Origin: Paenibacillus sp. IHBB 10380
GTDB taxonomy: Bacteria > Bacillota > Bacilli > Paenibacillales > Paenibacillaceae
Assembly (NCBI RefSeq): GCF_000949425.1
Contig: NZ_CP010976.1
Location: forward strand, 5,084,001-5,148,000
DNA length: 64,000 bases
Direction: 5' to 3'
Shown here one piece after another: positions 37,641 to 46,580 of this stretch; the first letter of the stretch is position 1; each line of letters starts with the position of its first letter. The notes below the pieces were generated by a model, which worked only from the letters and a program-made list of their open reading frames with translations, was not told the DNA's origin and did not search any database. The position numbers and the translations under genes were made by a program.

Positions 37641-38516
37641 ATGCCTACGGCTATAAAAAGTAAAGGATTTATTGCACTAGCCCTGCTTCCGGCACTGCTA
37701 CTGTTTGTGGTCTTTGTCATCATTCCAATTTTCTGGTCCGCTTACTATGGAATGTTTGAGTGGAAAGGAATCGGAGCAGCTAAATTTATTGGTTTCGGTA
37801 ACTACGTTGAGATTGTGCAGGATGAAATTTTCTGGAGAGCACTTAAGAATAACATGATTCTGGTCGTATCAGCGATTATAGGACAGATTCCAGTTGCGCT
37901 CATCTTAGCGTTGCTTCTAATTAAGAACTCTTTCTTCAGTCGGTTTATTCGTTCTGCGGTATTCATGCCTATGGTGCTCTCAACCGTTGTTGTGGGACTT
38001 ATCTGGGGGTACATCTACCATCCGCAATTCGGACTGGTCAATACCATCTTGGAGGCAGTTGGGCTTGGATCTTGGACCCGAGCTTGGCTCTCCGATATCA
38101 ATGTGAATATGTTCGCTATCACGATTCCGATTAACTGGAGTAATATCGGCCCATATATGATCATCTTTATCGCAGCATTGCAGAATATATCGCCAGAAAT
38201 TGATGATGCCGCTAATATCGATGGAGCACAGAGAGGCAAGAAGTTGTTTTACGTAACGCTGCCCATGATCTGGAGCACCGTGGTTGTCACCCTTGTACTT
38301 TGTATTTCGGGAAGCTTGAAGGCGTTTGATCATGTCATGGTGATGACGCATGGAGGACCGGCGCAATCGACAGAGCTACTCGCCACTTACATGTACAACA
38401 ATACGTTCCGTGTTTATCGTTATGGGTACGGTTCTGCCGTGTCCACCATCATCATGATCATTAGCGCGTTACTGATCGGGATTAATTATATCCTGACCAG
38501 AAGAAAAGCGGAATAA
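37641..38516 (+). CDS. Sugar ABC transporter permease (MalF/UgpA-like)
   Basis: 291 residues with six membrane segments and the inner-membrane EAA loop (DDAANIDGAQRGKKLFYVTL) that contacts the ATPase. AAGGAGGG precedes the ATG, 39 bases after the binding-protein gene. Confidence 0.93.
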   Translation: MPTAIKSKGFIALALLPALLLFVVFVIIPIFWSAYYGMFEWKGIGAAKFIGFGNYVEIVQDEIFWRALKNNMILVVSAIIGQIPVALILALLLIKNSFFSRFIRSAVFMPMVLSTVVVGLIWGYIYHPQFGLVNTILEAVGLGSWTRAWLSDINVNMFAITIPINWSNIGPYMIIFIAALQNISPEIDDAANIDGAQRGKKLFYVTLPMIWSTVVVTLVLCISGSLKAFDHVMVMTHGGPAQSTELLATYMYNNTFRVYRYGYGSAVSTIIMIISALLIGINYILTRRKAE

Positions 38517-38534
38517 CGAGAAGGAGGAAGGGGT

Positions 38535-39416
38535 GTGGAATTAAAAACAATTAGTACGATGAAGACTAACGTAGATTCCCCTAGTAAAAAACTTGTAGGA
38601 AAAGGATTATCGGTACTCGGAAAGCTGATTTTACTCGGATATGCCGTTTTTACGCTGTATCCTCTATATTGGTTGTTTATTAGTGCATTTAAGACGAACG
38701 AGGATTTCTTCCAACGCCCTTATGCCTTACCACACGAATGGATGAAAGAAAATATTATTCGTGCGTGGGATCTTGGGAATATGGGTAGAGCGATGTATAA
38801 TTCTACGTTAGTGACGTTAAGTTCAGTCATACTCACGCTTATCCTTGGTCTTCTCGCAGGTTACGTGCTTTCACGATTCAACTTTCGGTTTAAGAAGGTG
38901 GTCGTGACCTTATTCCTGGCGGGTCTGCTTATTCCGATTCATAGTACGCTTGTGCCGTTATTTCTTATGATGAAAGAGATCGGATTGTTGGATACGTACG
39001 GGGCACTGATTTTACCGTATACGGCGTTTGAACTTCCAATCGCGATTTTCTTGGCCATGGGTTACATGGCCTCGATTCCGAGGGAGATTGAGGAAGCAGC
39101 CATGATCGATGGCAACGGTTGGTGGGGGATTTTTGGCCGGATTATCTTCCCGCTATGCACTCCAATCATCGCAACCATTTCCATTTTAGCGTTTCTGCGT
39201 TTCTGGAATGATTTTTCTTTTGCTCTTGTATTCATTAACTCGCAAGCGCTAAAGACGTTGCCACTTAGTCTGGCATTATTCTCAGACGGATTTGGGACCG
39301 ATTACAGCTTGACGATGGGGGCGATGGCTATTGCTGTCATACCGACAATTCTCGTATATCTGATTCTTCAAGATCAAATTATGAAGGGTATGGTGGCAGG
39401 CTCGATTAAAGGCTAG
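38535..39416 (+). CDS. Sugar ABC transporter permease (MalG/UgpE-like)
   Basis: 293 residues, six membrane segments, with the EAA loop IEEAAMIDGNGWWGIFGRII and the terminal MKGMVAGSIKG typical of CUT1 MalG-type proteins. GTG start behind AAGGAGGAAGGGG. It is the last gene of the operon. Confidence 0.93.
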   Translation: MELKTISTMKTNVDSPSKKLVGKGLSVLGKLILLGYAVFTLYPLYWLFISAFKTNEDFFQRPYALPHEWMKENIIRAWDLGNMGRAMYNSTLVTLSSVILTLILGLLAGYVLSRFNFRFKKVVVTLFLAGLLIPIHSTLVPLFLMMKEIGLLDTYGALILPYTAFELPIAIFLAMGYMASIPREIEEAAMIDGNGWWGIFGRIIFPLCTPIIATISILAFLRFWNDFSFALVFINSQALKTLPLSLALFSDGFGTDYSLTMGAMAIAVIPTILVYLILQDQIMKGMVAGSIKG

Positions 39417-39434
39417 ATAGGAGCAGTCTGCTTC

Positions 39435-39478
39435 TTGAGCTGTGGAGAATTACCAAGCCACGGCTCGTTCCCCTCCTT
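39435..39478. repeat. Short dispersed repeat, copy C (divergent)
   Basis: GAGCTGTGG, a loop, then CCACGGCTCG and CCCCTCC: the same stem-and-tail pattern as 1521-1564 and 9222-9267, again directly before a terminator. Similarity is weaker than between copies A and B. Confidence 0.3.
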
Positions 39479-39487
39479 CATGCGGTT

Positions 39488-39524
39488 AACGAAAAAGGGG
39501 CCTTTCAAGGTACCCTTTTTCGTG
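39488..39524 (+). terminator. Terminator of the sugar ABC operon
   Basis: Stem ACGAAAAAGGG / CCCTTTTTCGT with a 13-base loop. Confidence 0.8.
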
Positions 39525-39692
39525 TTGTATCCGTGAAATGAGAAGAAATTGCTGTGGAATTCGGATAGGGATAGTCTATGTAAAATATGATAAGTAGTAT
39601 AGACAAATGAAATACAGTTTATTACAATGAAAGAAAGTTTATGGTCATATGTAAGGTGCTGTCAAGTCTACTCTCGGGGAGAGGGAATGTTT

Positions 39693-40673
39693 ATGGGGAA
39701 TGCCATTGAAGTCCGTCATTTGGTGAAAAATTTTGAGTATTACAAGAAAGAAATTGGAATGAGGCAATCTCTCAAAAACCTATTTTTCCGCAAAAAATTA
39801 GTGAAAGAAGCGGTTAATGATGTGTCGTTTTCCATTGCAGAAGGCGAAATGGTTGGTTTTCTCGGCCCAAATGGAGCGGGGAAGAGCACTACTCTGAAAA
39901 TGTTATCTGGCATCCTACACCCAACTTCAGGAAGTGCAAGCGTTTTTGGATATACTCCATGGGAGCGTAAGAAACAATTTAAACAGCTATTTTCAATTGT
40001 TATGGGGCAGAAAAGCCAGCTTTGGCCTGATTTGCCGGCGGGAGAGTCTATTTTCTTGAATAAGTGTATTTACCAAGTATCTGACGAGGATTATCATCGA
40101 ACACTTGATGAGTTATCCGGACTGTTGGATGTAAAGGAATTACTGGGTGTGCAAGTACGTAGACTCTCCTTTGGAGAACGGATGAAGATGGAATTGATTG
40201 CGTCCTTGATTCACAGGCCCAAGCTGATGTTCCTAGATGAGCCGACTATTGGATTAGATATTATCTCCCAACGAGCCGTCCGTAATTTTCTGAAATATTA
40301 TAATGAACAATATCATGCTACGGTCATATTAACGAGTCACTATATGAAGGATATTGAGGATCTTTGTCCGAGGGCCATCCTGATTAACGCAGGTACCATT
40401 GTATACGATGGTGAACTCAAAAAGATTAATGCATATCATGATGAGAGAAAATTGATCAAGCTTCACTTTTCGGAACAGATTTCATTGGAACCACTGAAAG
40501 CATTCGGAGAAGTGAAAGAGTTTGACGGTTACTATGCTGTAATCGAGGTGGGAAAAGAAGAAGTCCGAATATGCTTGCAGCAATTTTTGTACAGGTTTCC
40601 TGTTGTGGATTTCACGATTGAAGATCTGACGATTGAAGATGGAATTGCCGAACTCTATAGAGGTAGCGCATGA
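39693..40673 (+). CDS. ABC-2-type exporter ATPase
   Basis: 326 residues. Walker A LGPNGAGKSTTLKML, signature RLSFGERMKMELIASL, Walker B LMFLDEPTIGLD and the H-loop LTSHYMKDIE are intact. A basic insertion before Walker A (KNLFFRKKLVKEAVNDVSF) is typical of ATPases paired with DUF990-type permeases. The longest frame starts at 39627; GAGAGGG is 7 bases before ATG 39693. The two following permease genes overlap or abut it, making a complete exporter for the biosynthetic genes downstream. Confidence 0.93.
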   Translation: MGNAIEVRHLVKNFEYYKKEIGMRQSLKNLFFRKKLVKEAVNDVSFSIAEGEMVGFLGPNGAGKSTTLKMLSGILHPTSGSASVFGYTPWERKKQFKQLFSIVMGQKSQLWPDLPAGESIFLNKCIYQVSDEDYHRTLDELSGLLDVKELLGVQVRRLSFGERMKMELIASLIHRPKLMFLDEPTIGLDIISQRAVRNFLKYYNEQYHATVILTSHYMKDIEDLCPRAILINAGTIVYDGELKKINAYHDERKLIKLHFSEQISLEPLKAFGEVKEFDGYYAVIEVGKEEVRICLQQFLYRFPVVDFTIEDLTIEDGIAELYRGSA

Positions 40674-41476
40674 CTAGGAATAAATATGTTGTTGCTTTTC
40701 GTATTGGCTTTCAAAGCTCACTGGAGTATCGATTTAATTTCTTTCTCTCACTGCTAAGTGCTGTCTTTCCGATGATTGTGCAATATTATATGTGGACAGC
40801 GGTATATGCAAGTGCTGGGGAGAATGCCGTATTCGGATATTCTTATCGTGAAATGATTATGTACACCATTCTAGCTGCTGTTGTTTCCAAGCTCGTCATT
40901 ACGAATATTGAACACTCTATTGCTGAAGATATTAAGAGCGGAGGGTTGAACAAATATATTATCCAGCCGATCTATTACTTTGGTTTTCGAATCAGCTCGT
41001 ATATTGGACAACGTCTCATTTATTTCACCATCTCTCTGTTCATCATCCTTGCTTTAACCTACGCATTAAATACTTTCTATAACCTTCACACTGAAGAAGA
41101 ACGAGTGATCATCTTTTGCCTTTCCTTAATCCTGTCTATTGTTCTTAGCTTTTTGATTTCATACGCAATTTGTGCCTGTGCTTTCTGGTTATCCGAGATA
41201 TCCTACTTCTTCGTAGTTACTAGCTTACTGGTTAATATTATGAGTGGCGGAATATTTCCATTGGAAATTTTCGGAGAGGGGCTGCAACGGTTATTTCGGT
41301 TAATGCCCTTTCATTATATGATTTACTTTCCTGTGAATATATTGAATGGCAAAATATCCGGGGAGTTGATCTGGCAGGGAATTATCGGACAGGGTGTGTG
41401 GATTGCTCTGCTGCTGCTACTCTGTCATTTTGTCTGGAAGTGGGGGATGAAAAGGTATTTAGGGCTAGGAGGCTGA
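40670..41476 (+). CDS. ABC-2-type permease 1 (DUF990-like)
   Basis: 268 residues with six membrane segments and the N-terminal FRIGFQSSLEYRFNFFLSLL pattern of the ABC2_membrane_6 family. It overlaps the ATPase stop (ATGA) and is followed 3 bases later by the second permease, so both halves of the channel are encoded. Confidence 0.9.
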   Translation: MTRNKYVVAFRIGFQSSLEYRFNFFLSLLSAVFPMIVQYYMWTAVYASAGENAVFGYSYREMIMYTILAAVVSKLVITNIEHSIAEDIKSGGLNKYIIQPIYYFGFRISSYIGQRLIYFTISLFIILALTYALNTFYNLHTEEERVIIFCLSLILSIVLSFLISYAICACAFWLSEISYFFVVTSLLVNIMSGGIFPLEIFGEGLQRLFRLMPFHYMIYFPVNILNGKISGELIWQGIIGQGVWIALLLLLCHFVWKWGMKRYLGLGG

Positions 41477-41479
41477 CCA

Positions 41480-42289
41480 TTGAACTTTGTCATCGAACTG
41501 CGAAGACATTTGTATATCCTTGCATTATTCGCGAAAAACTCTATCATTTCGCAGATGGAATACCGGGTTAATTTTATTACAGGAATATTCGTGGAAGCGG
41601 CTTTCCTTATGGCTAAGCTGCTGTATGTGATGGTCGTGTACAAAACCAATGTACATATTGATGGTTTGACGCCAGATACGATCCTGATGTTTATGGGGAC
41701 TCATATTCTGCTCACAGGCATTTATATGGGATTGTTCTACAACAATTTTCAACGATTAACCGAATATGTTCGCAACGGAATGCTCGATTTAATGATAGTC
41801 AAGCCCATCTCGTTGCAATTTCTGGTCTCAGTAAGGCACATCGAGGTGGGCATGCCGATCCCGAATATCATTGCAGGGTCGGTCATGGTCGCAATAGGCT
41901 GGAGTGCTTCTGATATTCCGTTTACCTTTCTCAATGTGGCTTTATTTATTACCTTTATGTTCATAGCTACGATCATGACGTACTGTATCATGATTATCCC
42001 TTCTCTGCTGTCGTTTTGGTTCCTAAATACATCGGCAGCCAGCGAGATTTCTTATTCGGTATGGGACGCCAACAATATGCCGCATTTGATCTACAACAAA
42101 TGGATTCAGCGTATTGGGACATTTATTATTCCGGTGTTTATCATTACAAACTTCGCACCTCTAGTTGTCCTCCATAAACTAACCAAGATTGAAATCGTTT
42201 GGGGTATTCTGGCACCCATTGTATTTTTCTTGCTGATTCGGGTTTTGTGGAAGCGGGCATTGAAGGTGTATAGTAGTTCAAATCTGTAA
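41480..42289 (+). CDS. ABC-2-type permease 2 (DUF990-like)
   Basis: 269 residues, about six membrane segments, again with an early SQMEYRVNFITGIFVEAAFL segment typical of this family. TTG start behind TAGGAGG. It forms a heterodimeric channel with the preceding permease. Confidence 0.9.
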   Translation: MNFVIELRRHLYILALFAKNSIISQMEYRVNFITGIFVEAAFLMAKLLYVMVVYKTNVHIDGLTPDTILMFMGTHILLTGIYMGLFYNNFQRLTEYVRNGMLDLMIVKPISLQFLVSVRHIEVGMPIPNIIAGSVMVAIGWSASDIPFTFLNVALFITFMFIATIMTYCIMIIPSLLSFWFLNTSAASEISYSVWDANNMPHLIYNKWIQRIGTFIIPVFIITNFAPLVVLHKLTKIEIVWGILAPIVFFLLIRVLWKRALKVYSSSNL

Positions 42290-42337
42290 TCTGTCATGAC
42301 ATATGTATTAACTAGAATGAGATGAGGAGATAAGTAT

Positions 42338-43618
42338 ATGGAAGACAGCGGTATTCACTTGGAACCATTTCGCAGGGCGAGATCTGGACGCGTTCTATGG
42401 CATGCGAACATCAATGAAGATCAACACTGGAATGAGACTGCACTATTCCCTTCATTTGCGAATCCGCAGCAGCTAACGTTAATTGAACAGCAGGAACAGC
42501 AACTACTTTGGATTGCCGAGCCGCAGGATATAGTTTGGCTTCGGCATCCGCCCGACCCACAATTTTTGGAATATATAAAGAGTTACCGGGATAAGTTACC
42601 GCAAATCTGTGTTACATCAGATGCCGGTCAGGCGGCTGTATGTACGGCGGGGTTATCGCCTGAGACATTTACCTTCATGCCTTTTATGTTGACCTCAGAC
42701 AATGTCGCACTAGCTGAACAATATGAATGGGGTTTGATCGATTCCAATGCGGAATTAGTGAAGCACATGAACAGCAAATATGTCACAAGAAGACTGGCCG
42801 AAGAAAACGGATTTCGCGTGACACAGGGCAGATTTTGCAGTAATCCGCAAGAGCTGATTGAAGCGTACAGTGAAATACGGGCTACTGGATTTACCAAGGC
42901 TGTACTCAAGCAGGCATACGGATCTTCCGGCAGGGGTCTGACGATGATCGAGAATGAGGATAAATTCAGGCAATTGTCTTCATATATTCGTAAGCGGACA
43001 ACCTGCTTTGAATTGTTACTGGAAGCTTGGCACCCAATCAAGCACTCTTTAAACGCACAGCTATGGATTGAGCCCGATTCCGTTCATCTGCTTGCGGTTA
43101 CCGAACAGAGAATAAATAATTACGGAGTATACATTGGCACGAATTATACACCGCATTATGACGCCGCTGTAATGGAAGAATATCGTGCGGAAATGCTGCG
43201 GTTGGGAGCTGTACTTAGGCAACGTGGTTATGCAGGAATTGCTGGGATAGACTCTATCGTTGATGATAAAAATAATCTATATCCGGTTATTGAAATTAAC
43301 GGAAGATTTACACAGGTTACCTACTTGCTACCCTTTATTGAAACGTTACTTCCATCCTATAAATATGTAGAAAGCCGCTATATTCATATGGAGACAAGTG
43401 ATAAGTTCTCCTTTGACGAGATCAAATCCAGATTTGAAGCTGAGCTTCAACCTGATCTGGAACATCAATTTACCATCTACACATTCGCCTTCTATAATCA
43501 ACCACACACGAACCTATATCGCATCTTTATTCTATTTTACGGAAACGAAGCCGCCAAACTGAACGATATGCTGTATAAGTTTGAGCGTTTCACCATGATG
43601 CAAACTTCCTCTTTGTAA
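42338..43618 (+). CDS. ATP-grasp ligase, candidate aminoacyl-carrier-protein ligase
   Basis: 426 residues. An N-terminal pre-ATP-grasp domain (about 1-135) is followed by an ATP-grasp fold: KAVLKQAYGSSGRGLTMI (Lys187, Lys191 and the glycine loop), ELLLEAW, and the metal-binding AGIDSI and VIEINGRFTQ (Asp305, Glu319, Asn321). ATP-grasp enzymes form an acyl phosphate and pass it to an amine or thiol. Because a free carrier protein and a BtrH-like transferase are nearby, loading of an amino acid onto that carrier, as BtrJ does in butirosin synthesis, is an attractive hypothesis. Peptide or amide ligation is the alternative. AGGAG precedes the ATG. Confidence 0.85.
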   Translation: MEDSGIHLEPFRRARSGRVLWHANINEDQHWNETALFPSFANPQQLTLIEQQEQQLLWIAEPQDIVWLRHPPDPQFLEYIKSYRDKLPQICVTSDAGQAAVCTAGLSPETFTFMPFMLTSDNVALAEQYEWGLIDSNAELVKHMNSKYVTRRLAEENGFRVTQGRFCSNPQELIEAYSEIRATGFTKAVLKQAYGSSGRGLTMIENEDKFRQLSSYIRKRTTCFELLLEAWHPIKHSLNAQLWIEPDSVHLLAVTEQRINNYGVYIGTNYTPHYDAAVMEEYRAEMLRLGAVLRQRGYAGIAGIDSIVDDKNNLYPVIEINGRFTQVTYLLPFIETLLPSYKYVESRYIHMETSDKFSFDEIKSRFEAELQPDLEHQFTIYTFAFYNQPHTNLYRIFILFYGNEAAKLNDMLYKFERFTMMQTSSL

Positions 43619-43765
43619 GTTAATGAAACTTATGCCCCTCACACTCACTTTTCAAGTCATCCTAGAATAGTTCCTTATAGCTACATAGATTGTACTAAAA
43701 TTTGCGCTCCCAAGGGTTCGTCTTTAGTTCAATCTATATCCAACCCCAATTTAATAAGGAGGGAA

Positions 43766-44878
43766 ATGCTCTTGACGGAGACCGTAACACTTCTCAGCGC
43801 AGGAAATTCACTAGGGGTATATATACCGGCAAAGATTTTACAATTACAGCTCCGTGATCAAGGCGTACCCGCTGACATCTGTATGTTGGAGCATTTGTAC
43901 GATCGTCAGACACTGGAGAAAATCCCAAGTTACCGCAAGGCCTTCCATGACAGCTTCGCTGTTGCCAAGATGGGTTACAAATTGGCCAAAGACAGCCGTA
44001 ACAGTTTCGACGAGAATAACGTAGCCTCGCTTCTACAGCAATGGAAGCAAGGTGGCAGAAGGAGGTTTCTTGCTCTTACGGGGTTCTGGATTCCGATTTT
44101 GGAACGCTATCGGGAAATGATGGATTCAGTCAACTTAGACATCCGTCTAATTCGTCTGGATGCAAGCGATACGCCTTCATTCGCAGTATATGGGGAGGCA
44201 TGTGACCAGTTCAACAACGTATGGTTATATTCGGCCGGTGAGAATCGGATACTCCAAACCATTATGGTTAGCGAGGAGGAGCCAGTTCCATTTCAGGAAA
44301 GGGAGAGCCGCTATCTGATTCACGGTGGCGGCTGGGGAATCGGTACATATAAGGACAAAATTACTGAACTGACGGCCAGCGGTATTGCACTTAATATCAT
44401 CGCTTATTACAACGAGGATATTAAACCTGAGACTTATGATTCTCATAAGTCTGCGTCTCACCGATATTTTATGCTGGATCCGTCATGGAGCCCTTGGCAG
44501 CGTAATGCTGTCAACGAATTTGATTTTCCACCGTTTGCAGAAGTTAGTCAGGGGGAGGAATGCATATTTGAAAGCGGCGGCAGTTATCCAAAGGCGTTCG
44601 AGGTAATGCGGCATAGTTTAGGTATTATAAGCAAGCCAGGGGGCGCGACATTGCTAGATTCACTGGCCTCTGCAACGCCTTTAATATTTCTGGAACCCTT
44701 CGGAGATCACGAACGGTCGAATGCGCAGCTGTGGGAATCGCTTGGATTAGGTATAAGTTATGATGCTTGGAAAGAACAAGATTACGCAGTGAACGTACTA
44801 GAGGACATCCATCGCAACCTTCTGAACGCAAAGCATAAGACCTGCAATTTGATTAGTACGATCACGAGGGGGAGGTGA
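43766..44878 (+). CDS. GT-B-fold glycosyltransferase-like protein
   Basis: 370 residues. The N-terminus (TLLSAGNSLGVYIPAKILQL) and the C-terminal donor-site-like segment GIISKPGGATLLDSLASATP with FLEPFGDHERSNAQLW match the layout of UDP-glycosyltransferases such as MurG/UGT. The classic HCGxxS histidine is replaced by SKPGGAT, as in GT28-like proteins. It would add a sugar to the pathway product or an intermediate. ATG 43766 is only 3 bases from GGAGG, while TTG at 43772 has 9 bases and may be the true start. The 147 bases before it contain a possible relic of an oxidoreductase 3' end. Confidence 0.75.
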   Translation: MLLTETVTLLSAGNSLGVYIPAKILQLQLRDQGVPADICMLEHLYDRQTLEKIPSYRKAFHDSFAVAKMGYKLAKDSRNSFDENNVASLLQQWKQGGRRRFLALTGFWIPILERYREMMDSVNLDIRLIRLDASDTPSFAVYGEACDQFNNVWLYSAGENRILQTIMVSEEEPVPFQERESRYLIHGGGWGIGTYKDKITELTASGIALNIIAYYNEDIKPETYDSHKSASHRYFMLDPSWSPWQRNAVNEFDFPPFAEVSQGEECIFESGGSYPKAFEVMRHSLGIISKPGGATLLDSLASATPLIFLEPFGDHERSNAQLWESLGLGISYDAWKEQDYAVNVLEDIHRNLLNAKHKTCNLISTITRGR

Positions 44879-44947
44879 TAGATACTGGCGTACAACCTCA
44901 AAGTAAAAGCGCTTTAACATGCAGTGCAAATAAAAGGAGGAATTTAA

Positions 44948-45253
44948 ATGATTCAATCCATTATGAATATTTTATGTGATATTAAGGAATCCCCAGAGAT
45001 GATGTCAACGTTAAATCCGCAGACGAATATTATTCAGGATGTTGGTTTGGATTCATTGCAAATGATCAATTTTGTGTTGGCGATTGAAGACTTCTTTGAT
45101 CTGGAGATAGATTATGAGACTTTCGACTACGAGCATATGAGCACGATAGAGACTTTCGTCTCTTTTTTAGAGAAAGAGAAAGCACCGTCAGCTAACGGAG
45201 CAAGTAGAGAAGTCATGAATGAATCATCCAATTTATCAAAGATAGGAGGATAG
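44948..45253 (+). CDS. Stand-alone acyl/peptidyl carrier protein
   Basis: 101 residues with a four-helix carrier fold and the phosphopantetheine site DVGLDSLQMINFV (Ser36). The sequence between helices II and III (LEIDYETFDYEHMSTIETFV) is typical of D-alanyl or amino-acid carrier proteins. A 20-residue polar tail follows. It sits between the glycosyltransferase and the radical SAM gene and would carry the building block as a thioester. No NRPS or PKS gene accompanies it. Confidence 0.92.
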   Translation: MIQSIMNILCDIKESPEMMSTLNPQTNIIQDVGLDSLQMINFVLAIEDFFDLEIDYETFDYEHMSTIETFVSFLEKEKAPSANGASREVMNESSNLSKIGG

Positions 45254-45256
45254 CCC

Positions 45257-46429
45257 ATGCAACCAAAAACGGAAATTAAATTTGACCGAAGTACGTTTCA
45301 AAATGTGAAGCGGACGATTCAGAACATGTCTATGACGAGCAGAGAACAAAGGCACGATCCGACGTTCGCATTGGATATTCCTGATGATGTCGGCATCAAG
45401 CTGAACAATGGCTGTAATCTGCGCTGCAAGCATTGCTTTGAATGGGCGAATGATGGCTTTCATCACGATATGGCTAAAGATATTAAAAATCAAGAGATTG
45501 AGTTGTCCTTACTTGAAAGTATCCTTGAACAAACTCGTGAGCGAAAATCAAGGTTGTTTATATGGGGCGGTGAACCGCTATTTTACAGTAAATTTGATGA
45601 ATTTGCTGACTTGCTAGCCAAGGATCCACGCAATACGACAATCTGCACCAATGCGCTACTTATCGAGCAAAAGCTGGATTCCATTCTGAAAATTTCAGAG
45701 GATATGACACTGCTGATCAGCCTCGATGGGTTCGAGGTGGAGAATGACGCCATTCGCGGAAAAGGTACTTTCAAGAAGGTTATTTACATGGTGAACATGT
45801 TGCTGGAATTGCAGCGGACAGGTGAATATAAGGGCAGAATTTCTATCGGTCTGACCATTAGTGATTCAATGGTAACGAGGCTGTACGAGTTTATGGAGTA
45901 TTTCGAGAATCTTGGTGTGGATAGCGTATATTTCGTATTCCCTTGGTATATTACTGACGATGTTGCCGTAAAGATGGACGGTTACTATGAAGAACGCTTT
46001 TCTTGGCTTGAAGCGGCTCAGCAGCAACAGCGTTATAGCTGGCATTCCTTTTCATTCCGTGTTTCCGAAGAGAATATAGAGCCGCTAATTGCTGAAATTG
46101 ACCGGATCAATAAGCGGGTATGGCAGAACAGAATCCGTTTTCAACCTGCATTGGAATTAGATGAGGTAAGAGATTTTGTTCTAGGCGCAGAAAAACCGGC
46201 GATGAAGCGCGGTCAATGTTTGTCCATTGCGAACCGGCTGGATGTTATGCCCGATGGACAAGTAAATCCATGCAAGTTCTTCCCTGAGTTTACATTAGGT
46301 GATCTGAACGATACCGATCTGAAGGAAGTTTTCCATAGTGAAAATTTCCGAAAGCATAGGGAAGTGCTGGGAGAAGGATTAACGCCAATCTGTTCAAGAT
46401 GTGTGCTGTTATATAACTATGGCCGTTAA
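45257..46429 (+). CDS. Radical SAM/SPASM-domain enzyme
   Basis: 390 residues. The CxxxCxxC cluster motif NGCNLRCKHC (Cys53, 57, 60) binds the [4Fe-4S] cluster, GGEPLF is the SAM-binding GGE motif, and a SPASM-like tail holds GQCLSIANRLDVMPDGQVNP with further Cys in NPCKFFPE and ICSRC. SPASM enzymes typically modify peptides or carrier-bound amino acids. It begins 3 bases after the carrier protein gene, so the carrier-bound unit may be its substrate. The N-terminal 45 residues before the motif are unusual and may contact the carrier. Confidence 0.9.
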   Translation: MQPKTEIKFDRSTFQNVKRTIQNMSMTSREQRHDPTFALDIPDDVGIKLNNGCNLRCKHCFEWANDGFHHDMAKDIKNQEIELSLLESILEQTRERKSRLFIWGGEPLFYSKFDEFADLLAKDPRNTTICTNALLIEQKLDSILKISEDMTLLISLDGFEVENDAIRGKGTFKKVIYMVNMLLELQRTGEYKGRISIGLTISDSMVTRLYEFMEYFENLGVDSVYFVFPWYITDDVAVKMDGYYEERFSWLEAAQQQQRYSWHSFSFRVSEENIEPLIAEIDRINKRVWQNRIRFQPALELDEVRDFVLGAEKPAMKRGQCLSIANRLDVMPDGQVNPCKFFPEFTLGDLNDTDLKEVFHSENFRKHREVLGEGLTPICSRCVLLYNYGR

Positions 46430-46503
46430 CGAATACAAAAGATACAACGTTTGAAGTAACCGAACTGTGATCCTGATTGTAGACGGTTTGAATAGTTAAG
46501 CCG

Positions 46504-46548
46504 CAAAAAAAGATGACTTCTGAAATTTATCAGGAGTCATCTTTTTTT
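46504..46548. terminator. Bidirectional terminator between radical SAM and BtrH-like genes
   Basis: Stem AAAAAAGATGACTTCTGA / TCAGGAGTCATCTTTTTTT, near perfect. Confidence 0.9.
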
Positions 46549-46580
46549 AATGTCCACGGGTACACCAACATGAAGATTGC

